NCBI GenBank assembly: GCA_024663395.1
Contig: JANFAH010000074.1
Span: 62,001 to 126,000, forward strand
Direction of reading: 5' to 3'
Source of the DNA: Pisolithus tinctorius
Taxonomy: Eukaryota; Basidiomycota; Agaricomycetes; Boletales; Pisolithaceae
DNA: 64,000 bases
Positions within the stretch are counted from its first letter, which is position 1. The number at the start of each line of letters is the position of its first letter. The position numbers were made by a program, and so were the translations under genes. The notes below the pieces were generated by a model. It was not told the origin of the DNA, made no database searches, and saw nothing but the letters and a program-made list of their open reading frames with translations. Positions 35,922-45,951 of the stretch are shown here, piece after piece.

Positions 35922-38607
35922 GAAACAAATGAAAGAACGTAGCAACGTCGGTAGTAGTTGGGGAAAGTTATGTACCTAAAAGTTCATCCCAGTAACGGCT
36001 AGAAAGACTGACTATTGTTCCGTGTGAACGTACCACCGCACCAGATAGCATCTGCGCCAGGGAATCCGTGACGGCGAGCTGTACGGTCAGGCGCCCTTCT
36101 GCCGCCTCGTAGTATGTAGATTATGCGTGCCTTTGATGGTTTCCGTCACTTGCAGTGTACGTGAAACTGGTCATAGTACTTCATGTTTTGAGTACAAGGA
36201 ATGTTCATGCAGATTCACCCCTCCGATTGGTGTCGCACTTGCCCGCGGAAACAACAGTTACTAGTGGAAGGCGGTGCGATTCTCAAATTTCTCCCTCCGG
36301 TTTGCACAGGGTGCCGAGAACCGGTCAAGTCTCCATGTCAGTCTTTGTCCTAGGGTTTCTTGGTGCACAATGCACGGTCTTGGATAACTGGGTAAAGGAT
36401 TAGTAGCCTCACCGTCCGACATGCAGAGACCCTGATTTGTTGACCAAACGACCACCTATAATGATGCATTTTTTTAAATCGAGGTTCCAAGTGTAACAGA
36501 CCGTGCTGTGCTCCTTTAGCTTGCCGTTTACCATAGAATGAATCAGAAATGAGTCCTCCGCACAGCAGGGAGATGCCAAGGCCGCGGTGGCGCGTTTCCG
36601 ATCGCGAGTCCCGGTAACTTAGTTGTCGACGGTGACGCTCTCTTCGCAAATCTCCGAAACGCCACCTGGTAGGAGGCGGTGCCTTTTTAGGTGTTCTAAG
36701 TACGTTTATTCCGAAAAATTCGCAGGTGGCGGTGCGTGTGAACTGCAAATTTTGAGTCGGCCACCCAGCCACAGCGGCTCGCCTTCGGCGGCGGGGACGG
36801 CCGTTCGGAGTGTCTGACGGCTCGTGACGGCACCGGCATCGTCGATCGTGCAGGATGGCGTCGGGACGCGGAAGCAAAACGTTTGGCGGTTAGCGGTTAG
36901 CGGAAAAATGGACTTACGTTCCGAACAGGATCCGAGCGGAGGGTCGCGCAACCTCGACGTCGACGTCGCTTAGACCCCCCAGCCTTGGCCGACGGTCGGG
37001 GTTCGTAGCATAGTACATATGTATGTGTACTGCTACTGTACTTAATGACCCAGTGGTTTGAGGCATTCGAATTTTTGTGCAGCGATGAGATCGCTCAGTG
37101 TTCAACGTTAGTCTCCAACATTCATTTAGTATTCATTAAGTAAGCATTCCTGCCTGGCGTTGGACTGCAGGTTTGCGCGCGCGTTGTTGATTGACTTGGC
37201 GCCAGTGATGTCACGTCTATAGTGTCGATTCCACCGCTCAGCGCTCAGACCTCATCAGGAAGCGAAAAAATGGTTTAAACTTGTTTGTGACCGCGATTCC
37301 GTCATTTCCTGTCCCTCTGATGCTCCGTTTACGATAATTTCACGAGAGCGTCGCAGTAGACCCCACAACTCAAAATCAGTTTTTATGGTGGCCGTCAACT
37401 TGCCGCAGTACAGACGGGATAGTTCGCGCACTGTGTATATACAATATGCGTTGAGTCATGAGTTACTAGTTATGCATGTACCTGCGTGGCAGTGCGAATT
37501 GCCTAAACGTACTTACGAAACACTTCACCCGGGACCCTGCAACCGTAATACCGTAATTCCTAGTGGGCCGTGGCGACTACGCGGGATCCGGACCTTCACG
37601 AGCTTCAACGCGTCCCGTCAACTGGTTTGCTAATTTCACTGGTTCAAAACTGCAAACGGGGCCAGTCTGGATGCAAAGGTGCGTACTCATTTCCCATCGC
37701 AAAGTCACTTTACAGGACTTTACAATTGCTTTTCAGCACTTTGCACCTCGAACCGGTCTGCAGCCTCGAGGCCTACTGGGCCCGGGGCACTAACATAATC
37801 GCTTAGGGCAGGTTAGCGGGGTGCATGGTAGCAGGAGCCCCTGCCTGCCTTCGCCCTCCATCTTCGACGCTCGACGCTCTTCGATCGCTGCCATTGTGAG
37901 TCCTTGTCAGCGAGCCTATCCCAACGTTTCACCCAGTTGACAGATCGTTATTGCTCGAAGGTCGATTCAGTTCCATCGGATGGGTCTGGTTAGCAGCCCG
38001 CTGGCCGTTCCCTTCGCTCGGCGGTTCAGCACTGGATGTCACGTTTATGCAGCTGTGCTTGAGCTGATCGTTGGTCCCCTTCAAGATTTTCAAGATCGGA
38101 AGGTTCGACTTGGCCTCAAGAATGTCCTCGCACTTACTGATCATTTGGTGAGCCGCATCGTCAACTTCTGCCCTTCCCCTTCCACTCATAAATTTTGAAA
38201 CACAGATCTCGTGTGTCGAGTGTGTCTATTCTCGCGACGCCATCCCCTGTAATGCTAAACTGGCAGGTAGACTACGCCGACCTATTTGTCAGCTGGGCGC
38301 TGCCCTATGTCAACTGGTATCCTACATTGTCGCGTCCCTCGACCTCCCGACGAGTCTTTCATCACGTTCCAAAGCCATGCGGGCACTCGAACTGTGGCCG
38401 GCGAGTAACTTTTTTTCTCTGCCGTTCGTTGGTCTGGCCGCACTAACCATAATTAGCTTCTTGCTCCTGCAGCGAGGCAGTGTACTCTTGGTGAGCTTGC
38501 TGCTGAGAACTTCAGCATGTGTGGTGATGGAGCAGGCGCCCGGTTGCTCACTGCGGGCTTTAATGCCAGGTTAGTGGCCTGCTTCGTATGGTCCCTTTTG
38601 TCCCTCA
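35922..38607. other. Long region without a supported gene, left part of the accessory island
   Basis: About 2.7 kb between CSN8 and the nuclease-like gene. It is a mosaic of AT-rich and GC-rich patches. A GC-rich piece (about 36560-36980) has open frames on the minus strand that match nothing I know and are probably a composition effect. A 14-bp perfect palindrome built on GACGTC occurs at about 36956-36969. From about 37980 to 38600 several short frames with possible splice sites may hold remnants of the missing 5' exons of the nuclease-like gene. Confidence 0.45.
36207..36353 (+). CDS. Possible 48-residue ORF with two CxxC pairs
   Basis: A short frame MQIHPSDWCRTCPRK.. with CRTC (residues 9-12) and CTGC (residues 33-36) separated by about 20 residues, the spacing of a small zinc-binding fold. 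There is no homologue I recognise, no flanking evidence of expression, and it lies in a gene-poor stretch. Weakly supported; it may be chance. Confidence 0.2.
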   Translation: MQIHPSDWCRTCPRKQQLLVEGGAILKFLPPVCTGCREPVKSPCQSLS

Positions 38608-40061
38608 CAAAACCCCGTTAGTGCGTGGATGCATTCATTGCTTAACGTGTTTTCGTGGCACCAAGCCGGCACAGGACGATCACACGAAATACGAACGATT
38701 TTCCATCGCCTTTCTTCCATCTCTCAGATGCCGCTCCACCCGTATTTCGTTTTTGATGGGCTGGACTGCCCTCAGCTCAAGAGAGGAAAAGACATTGTGT
38801 GCACACGCTATCCACCCCTCCTCGTGCAGCACTTTCAAGAGCTGCTGACGGCATTTGGTTTCAACTGGCACACGGTGAGTGGTCGATTGTACATGTTGCT
38901 TCGTGCTAACAAAGCTCACAAGGCTCCGGGAGAGGCAGAGGCGGAACTCGCCTGTCTCCAGTCATGCGCCCTCATCGATGTCGTGGTGACGCCGTACAAC
39001 GATGCGCTGCTGTTTGGTGTGACTTGCATCGTTCGCAGGTAGGTCAGTTCAAACATGGAGATGTGGTCATTCAGCTTACCACAAATAGTGGCATCCCACC
39101 GTCTGGCAAGTACGAAGACATGCAACTCTACTCATCGGACGCCTTACAAAGTTGCACTGGCCTCGAGTGGGGCGACCTCCTCCTCATCATGCTGATGAGC
39201 AGCATAGATAGTGAGGTAAGTGCCGTATTCAGCGCCCTGAAGATGCCGCCCAACCTCATTCAATTCATTAGACAGGTTGCCGGTGGTGCAGCATGGACGT
39301 TGCCTGCCGATTGGTAAATTATGGCTTTGGAAAGACCCTCTTTGAAGCCGCGATCATGCTTCAGTTCGTGGAGTTTATGGAGTTCGTTGCCAGGTGGCGA
39401 GACGACGTCTGCGAGGTGCTACGAACGGATCCTCAACACCTCCTCGGACGTAGGCACCACGAGCTTGCCCGTATCATTGTGGAGGAACGCATCGAGTTCC
39501 CTGACCCTGCCGTTTTAGCAATGTATCTGTTACCTCACACCTCATGGTCAGAGGGTCGCCATCCCCCCGTTGCTGTTGTGAGGTCTTCTCAGCCCGATCT
39601 CACGTCACTGGTGGAGTTCTGTTCGCGGCACCTTGGCTGGTCGCCAGATACCATCCGGTCCAGATTGATGGGCGCTCACGCCGGCGCAGCTATGCGCACA
39701 CTTCTGCAGGTGAGTCTTGCAATTGTGCCGGATACACCTACCCCACCTCATCATCCACCGTCCACAGCTGCCAGGAAATGTCGACAGCGAGTGGCTGCAA
39801 TGCGGCCTTCGGGTCCTGAGCCATTCTGCTAAGTCGTACAAGCTCTCTGTGCCGAGTTTACCACTTGAAACACCGGTGGACGAAGATTCATTACCTGCCT
39901 ACGAGATAGAAATGCCGGCGGTCGTGTTAGAATACTCAAGGCCCGATTTGGTGGAGTCGACAGTTAGCCTTCCTCGTGAAACCGAAGTTATTGACCTGGT
40001 AGGTGGTGTGGATGCACCGCATCTTGAAGCTGGAGTTATTGGTCTCATGGATGAGGACTAG
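38608..40061 (+). pseudogene. XPG/Rad2 (FEN1/GEN1)-family nuclease-like gene, probably degenerate
   Basis: Belongs to the PIN-like XPG nucleases that are numerous in Agaricomycetes. Visible parts: RTIFHRLSSISQMPLHPYFVFDG (VFDG holds a metal-binding Asp, about 38750), LKRGKDIVCTRYPP, FGFNWHT joined to APGEAEAELACLQ (the XPG-I acidic cluster, about 38922-38960), then IDVVVTPYNDALLFG (38974-39015), the segment LEWGDLLLIMLMSSIDS, and RLVNYGFGKTLFEAA. The C-terminal half reads through in-phase introns to LMDED at 40061. Two signs of decay: at the metal site the usual T-(D/E)-D-x-D pattern reads T-P-Y-N-D, with Tyr codon 38995-38997 in place of an Asp, and the expected N-terminal GxDxS region appears broken by a stop near 38640. 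No MGxxGLW start was found upstream. Confidence 0.6.
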
Positions 40062-41006
40062 TCATTTGCCTAGCACACTTTTCTATAGCGTTGTATCAGT
40101 CTGTGAGTGGTGCAATTACCATGTCTGTGTGAGTCTACCTCGCTCACTTCCCTGCCCGCTGTTGTGCTTTGCTCCATGCTACTCCCAGTCTACCTGCCCA
40201 AGCGAACGTGATGTATCAGCTCCTGTCCTCCAGATCCAACTTGACGACTGCCTGCCTTCACATCGCTCCTGCCGCCTCGGTTTGCATTGTCGCTCAGATC
40301 GTTATGAACTCAGTCGTGCTCGCTGTGGCCTCCCCAGATATTAGCATTCAGGTGGGCATTGTTTTCAGCGAGTGCGCCGTTTCTAATGGTTATGTACGTT
40401 TAGTCAGTTTATTGCCCTGTCATCTCCCAACATGTGAGTAATCAATCTTCTCGGTCCTGCACGTCCCCCTCTCTCCCCACTCCAGTATCCTCCATCTCGT
40501 CAATTTCGCCCTCCCCGCATACTATATTCGGGGATTATCCACAACGCACCTACCTCATTCCCCATGACTGGCCAGCTCCATGGTGTACGCAAATCGAAAT
40601 GTACCGCAGGTTAGTGAGATACAATTTTGAAAGTATGGTCGAGCGTGAACACTGACTTATCCTTGCTTGTGAACGGCCACCACAGGATCCAAAGGTTCGT
40701 GTATCAATGTCCGTCTGTGTCGGGCAGCAGGGTGGAGAAGGAAAGCGTATACCATTCGGTTTCCACCGTCGGATGTCACCTCACTTTACCAAGGATGACT
40801 TCAGCCTGGAGGCGAGGGGATTCGTGGGGAACTCACACATGTGCGGTCTGACCCCTGCAGTGGTACTTTCTCCATGCCACGGCTGGTCGAGAAGGTCTCG
40901 TCAATACCGCTGTCAAGACGGCCGAGACAAGCTATATCCAACGACATCTCGTCAATGTGCTGGAGGACATCATGTCCCCCTCCCCGGCTTTCTCTGCGCC
41001 CGTCGG

Positions 41007-41410
41007 TGTTCAAATATCTGTCAATCGAAATCGTATCTGCATCGTCTTCACCAGGGTACTCCTCGATGGAGCACGTACGCACCTCCGTCAGCCAAAATCG
41101 TATCCACATCGTCTTCGCGAGGGTACTCCCGGATGAAGCGCGTACGCACCTCCGTCAGCCAAAATCGTATCCGCATCGTCTTCACCAGGGTACTCCCAGA
41201 TGGAGCGCGTACGCACCTCCGTCAGCCAAAATCGTATCCGCATCGTCTTCACCAGGGTACTCCTCGATGAAGCGCGTACACACCTCCGTTCAGCCAAAAT
41301 CGTATCCGCATCGTCTTCGCCAGGGTACTCCTCGATGAAGCGCATACGCACCTCCGTCAGCCAAAATCGTATCCGCATCATCTTTGCCAGGGTACTCCTC
41401 GATGGAGTGC
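41007..41410. repeat. 67-bp tandem repeat (minisatellite), six units
   Basis: Units begin at about 41007, 41074, 41141, 41208, 41275 and 41343, with a partial unit from 41410. Spacing is 67, 67, 67, 67, 68 and 67 bp; the 68 comes from one inserted T. Units differ at a few sites. Because 67 is not divisible by three, the reading frame rotates from unit to unit, and the unit happens to be open in several frames on both strands, which makes long but meaningless open frames. Confidence 0.95.
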
Positions 41411-41477
41411 ATACGCGTCCCCCCCTATTGTCGAAGGCAGAGATGTTCGCATTCGTGTCACCTGTCTCGGTGTCCTC

Positions 41478-42240
41478 CGTCTGAAAGATATCATCAATGT
41501 CGCTACCAATATCAAAATGCTTTCGCTCTCTGTGTACTTGGAATCCTATATGGCCCAGGACGAGATGTTGGCAAAGAACGTGCAGCAAGAACTCACCTAC
41601 ACATCGCTTCGGACTGTCACTGCCGCAGTTGAGATTTGGTATGACCCTGATCCTATATCCACCGTTATCGAAGACTCCATCTTCGTCGAATCTTTCTTCG
41701 CTGTTGTTGAGCCAGCTACTCAAATGACTCAATGCCTCCCACTACGCCAGTGTATACAGCAAAAATGCTACGCTCGGTGTCCTCCATCTGAAGGAAATCA
41801 TCAATGTCGCTACCAATATCAAAACGCCTTCACTTTCTGTGGGTTTGGTACGGCCCCAACCCTACGTCCACCATCATCGAAGAAGACTCTGTGCTCATGG
41901 AAACTTTCTTCGCTATTGTTGAACCAGCTACTCAAATGACTCTTAACGCCTTCCACTACGCTGGTGTATACAACAAAAATGCTACGCTCGGTGTCCCCCA
42001 TCTGAAAGAAATCATCAATGTCGCTACCAATATCAAAACGCTTCCACTTTCTGTGGGTTTGGTATGGCCCCGACCCTACGTCCACCATCATCGAAGAGGA
42101 CTCCGTGTTGTGTCCCCCGTCCGAAAGAAATCATCAATGTCGCTACCAATATCAAAACACCTTCACTTTCTGTGGGTTTGGTACGGCTCCGACCCTACAT
42201 CCACCATCATCGAAGAAGACTCTGTTCGTCGAATCTTTCT
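41478..42240 (+). repeat. Amplified RPB1 trigger-loop segment, four copies of the IINVATNIK block
   Basis: The stretch encoding (K)[11 protein letters not shown] starts at about 41487, 41793, 42008 and 42127 (spacings 306, 215 and 119 bp). Copy 1 is followed by the normal RPB1 sequence. Copies 2-4 lack the segment between SLxV and WY(G/D)xDPxSTIIEED. Copies 2 and 3 are each preceded by a repeated [13 protein letters not shown] piece. Spacings of 215 and 119 are not multiples of three, so copies lie in different frames. Confidence 0.85.
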
Positions 42241-43151
42241 TCGCCATTCCAGATGAGGAAATCGAGTCGAAGCTCCGCCTTCAATCACCATGGCACCTTT
42301 GGCTGGTGCTCGACCATGCCAGAACAATTGACTGGAGTCTTTCTGTGGTCGCTGGGAGCTTCAAGATGGACCTCTCCGTCGTCTGGAACGAAGATAACTC
42401 GCGGAAATGGGCGGGGTGCAGTCGAAGAAGACGTCTTCCCCTGCCAATTCAAGAACACAACGTTGAACTCGGTCAGCCTGCGCGGTGTCCCTACCTCGTA
42501 TTTTTGCTGGAGTATGATGAGGGGAGCATCAAGACGAAAGAAGGAGTGGGTTTTTGGAGACTGACTGACGGTGTCAACTTGAAGGCGGTGATCTGCCTTC
42601 CAGACGTCGACTTTACTCGCACGCACTCGAATGGCCAGCGCATTGAGAGTCTCAACGCACTTAGGATCGAAGCTACACATGCAGTGATCACGAAGGAAGT
42701 GCGAGGAGTCATCGAATTTGGTGGTTCATACGTGTACTACTGCCACCTGTCATTGCTCTGTGACCTCATGACCCATCGTAGAACACCCGTGGCAATCGCT
42801 CCTCACGTTATCGACCACACCGACACCGGCAATCTGATGCGTCACCTGTTGGAGGAAACAGTGGGGATTTCGATGGAAGCCGCTGACTTGATGGAGCGAG
42901 GGGTATTCACAACTATGCATATGGCGTATTACTAGCATCATATTATTACTTTAGTTCCAGTTTCGTTGTCGTACTCCTGTGCACAGACTGTTGAGGGCTT
43001 CACACTGAATATGATGTCATTGAATTAATTCTCAAAGAAATAGCTAGTTGACAGCACAGCTACACTACAAACTGACTTCGTTTGCAACTCCCACACACCG
43101 GCTGGTTGGGTTCAGGCCGCTTGTGGAGGGAACGAACATCCTGTACATGCC

Positions 43152-45951
43152 ATGGTCAGACAGAAGGCATCGACGACAAAGAGCGTTGCCTTACCAAGCT
43201 CCCCCGACAAGAGAAAGAGGAGGGCAAGGGCGTCTGCTCCAAAGGAACAGCCCAGCCTACATACCGTTCATCAGATCAAAGAGGCCGGCAAACAAACTCA
43301 CCTTCGGGCAGCCAAGACAAGGGCGACGTATGCCAGGCATGTCCGCCAGGCGCAGTCGTGGCTACAGAGCCACTTTCTGGCAGAGGGGACGCAGCCGTCT
43401 CCAAGTCCGAGTCACGTTGGCAGTGGGGACTTGAGCTCGGAAGTGTATGGCAATCCTGACTTTAAGAACGCGTTCGAGCGCGTGCCAAATCAGTGCTCGG
43501 ACAAAGCTCTGGCCCTTTACCTTTCGTGGAAGGGCTTCCAGGAGAACTGCAGTCAGAGTACGATCGACGGCGTTCGGGCAGCGTTTAAATTGATGTGGGA
43601 CGAGGCGTACGTCTCACATGACTCTACCTTTGCCATCGACTAATGCAGACACTCCCGACAGCGATGGTGGGACATTCCGTGAGGCCTGGCATTACAGTGG
43701 TGCATGTCAGCGGTGGGAGGGGAATCCGGTGCGCTCGGCAGAAGTGGATGACGTCATAGCATCTATCCGGCATAAGGTCAATTCCCAGGGATCGGAGCGC
43801 ACACACTCTGGTGCCATGAAGAAGGAGTACCTGGATATGATCCTCGCCTGGTCTAATTCTTGCTGTCCCCTCGACTCCCCGTTGCAGTACATCCATTTGG
43901 TGATGACAAACCCGGAACCCTCAGTGCCGCCGTTAGGCAAGTGGGCGACAGATGCGAAGATGAAACTAACCACCATGCGGCACATCGAACAGCTGGCCTG
44001 TGCCGCGGTCGCATTCATGCTGTGGACCAGGTAACTAGCATGCGGCTTTACCTTCACAGTCGATGATGACAATCTACGATAGGAACTACGAGCTGGTCAG
44101 GCTGAAGCATGGGGATATCAAACTTGACAGGACCGCTGTAGATAGCGTATTCCTGAAGTACCTTCGAGGTGAGGAAGGATCGCTCACCATCAACGACCTT
44201 GGCGTATACTTTGAGGTGCATCTGAGGAATCGAAAGGGGTGGCAGAGAAAGCTGGACAAAGGGATGAGGGAAATCGACTTACGAAGTCCGTTCAATCCCA
44301 TCTTCATGACATGGCACTGCCTCACATCTGATCTCCCTTTTCGATGGCACGTATCCATAGGTAATCGCTACAAGGTTTATCCGCGCCCAGATATGGGCAA
44401 AGCATGTGATGTCTTCATGCGCCTGGTGTTCTGGATGAGATGGATCGAGATTGTGCATCTTGGTCGACCAATGGCCAACGACGACTTCCTCTTTCCCGCT
44501 GTCGGTGCGAATGGGGTGCTGCAGCCAGGCGAACCACTCTCCCATGACATGGTTCAGAAGTGGATTGATGAAGGAGTGACGGGTGCTGGGATTCCTGGAA
44601 CATTCTCCACGCATTGCTACCGTCGGGGAGGGGCGCAGTACAGGTTCATGTATGCCCCAGTGGGGCAGCGATGGACCCTTGCGCATGTCCGATGGTGGGG
44701 GGGGTGGGCTGAAGGCGAACATGTGAGTCTTGTGTTCTTTCCTATCTGGGTGTGTTGGAGTGAACCGGCGCTTCTCGCTTTGTCCTTGACACCACCACAC
44801 AGCGCGATACGCTGATGCGTTACCTGCTCGACGAACTTCATTGCTACGAAACCGACCACAGTGACGCCCTGGGCCTGATCTCGCGGGAAGCTGAGGACTC
44901 ACTCGCTGGCGAAGCTGCACTTGTCCAGCCAGCGTCCACAGAAGCACTCCGCATGGCCCATGCGGCACTAACAGCAGATGTCGCAGCACTGCACTCAATG
45001 GTGAAAAAAATGTCTCACTCACAAGCGGCAATGTCAGCAGATGTAAGGGAGATTCACCAAAAACTGGGCGACATGAGCAACGTGGTCACAGCACTGGCCT
45101 TGACGTCCGCTACCTCTGGTGCGTATTCATGTTCTGGACCGACGGTGCCACGTCAGAGCAATGGCGATGCTGCGACAGCTGGTGAGTCTATTCCGCTTCT
45201 CACCGTCACCGCACAAAGGCCAAACTAAAATCCGCATCAGCCCACCAAGCCCACCAGTGTCAACGCCATCAGTGTTCATCCACGCAGAATCGGACCACCA
45301 TCTTGCCACCTCCAACGGTTCATTCCATTCCGGCCGCCCAGCCGCACGATTCACAACCACTGCTACTCAGATTGCCGCACCTCGTCCAACTGCCGCTGGA
45401 TGTCTCTCCTGCGACACAGTTTCTCCCTTCACGCATCGGACCCGAGAGGACCAACAACCGCTCCACTTCGTCGGCCGCTCCCCTTGGACTGCTCATCCCG
45501 GACGTTCCTGTCTTACGGGCAGATGGGACACGCACTCCAAGGTCAGACTCCTGGAAGGACATCGTGTGCCACTGGACAAAGGGCGAGCCGTGGCTCAACC
45601 TGCACACTCCGCTCAAGGACTGGCCCCATCACTACTACAATGGAGAGTGCCGACGCCTCAACACGAAGCACTACCAGAGAAAGGTCATGGCCACCGAATT
45701 CCTGAACGAGTAAGTACATACATACTACCTCGACCTGTCTCACTCTAGCGTCTCTGACCATCTGGGTCTCCAGGTTCCAAGGGAACGAGGACGCGTTCCT
45801 CCGGGCTTATGGAAGCGCTGCCTGTCTGGGACATACGAGACTCCTCAACACCATCCTGGCTGCTCGCAGACGGTATCGTGGGGATGGGGAGCGCCGCCGC
45901 CACCTCGCGAATGAAGTGCACGGCGGACCGTCTCAGGCAGGGCGGCAATGA
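43152..45951 (+). CDS. Crypton-type tyrosine recombinase with GCR1_C-like DNA-binding end
   Basis: Recombinase of a Crypton DNA transposon. Exons join in phase: 43152 to about 43609 (MVRQKASTTKSVALPSS.., basic, then TRATYARHVRQAQSWL, the SAM-like core-binding part), a part from about 43664 (DGGTFREAWHYSG) to FMLWTR, NYELVRLKHGDIKLD, a long exon to GGWAEGEH at about 44720, an exon from 44803 (RDTLMRYLLDEL), a coiled Ala-rich region (LTADVAALHSMVKKMSHSQAA), and two 3' exons. Catalytic set: the first Arg in the WTRNYELVRLKHGDI box, H-x-x-R in THCYRRGGAQ (His codon 44612-44614), the Trp/Gly-rich RWWGGW, and the nucleophile Tyr (44821-44823). The C-terminus (SWKDIVCHWTKGEPWLNLHTP.., KHYQRKVMATEFLNE, EDAFLRAYG) resembles the GCR1_C domain of Cryptons. 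No stop or frameshift is needed, so the gene may be intact. DUF3435-type recombinases are the alternative, but the GCR1_C-like end favours Crypton. Confidence 0.85.

Larger units (their letters stand above)
40683..42935 (+). pseudogene. Broken copy of the C-terminal core of RNA polymerase II subunit RPB1
   Basis: The pieces match the catalytic core of the largest Pol II subunit in order: GSKGSCIN (about 40683), [19 protein letters not shown] (about 40705-40762), [25 protein letters not shown], then in a different frame [20 protein letters not shown] and [10 protein letters not shown] (40885-40974, bridge-helix region), a 67-bp minisatellite, [12 protein letters not shown] and [26 protein letters not shown] (about 41478-41660), several trigger-loop pieces ([16 protein letters not shown] at about 41920-41965), then FFAIPDEEIESKLRLQSPW and a last stretch with RGVIEFGGSYVYY and LLCDLMTHR, ending MHMAYY at 42935. 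The CTD heptads and the N-terminal half are absent. Frames shift at about 40700 and 40858 and between repeats, so no full polymerase piece can be made. The intact RPB1 must be elsewhere. Confidence 0.85.

Noticed and set aside
36350..36877. 175-codon minus-strand frame with many Arg residues
   Set aside because: It has no ATG at its beginning, no known motif, and lies in a GC-rich patch where long frames occur by composition.
40707..41732. Long ORFs on both strands (for example 41088-41732 minus, 40841-41338 plus) as novel repeat proteins
   Set aside because: They arise from the 67-bp array being open in several frames; the surrounding DNA is RPB1-derived on the plus strand.
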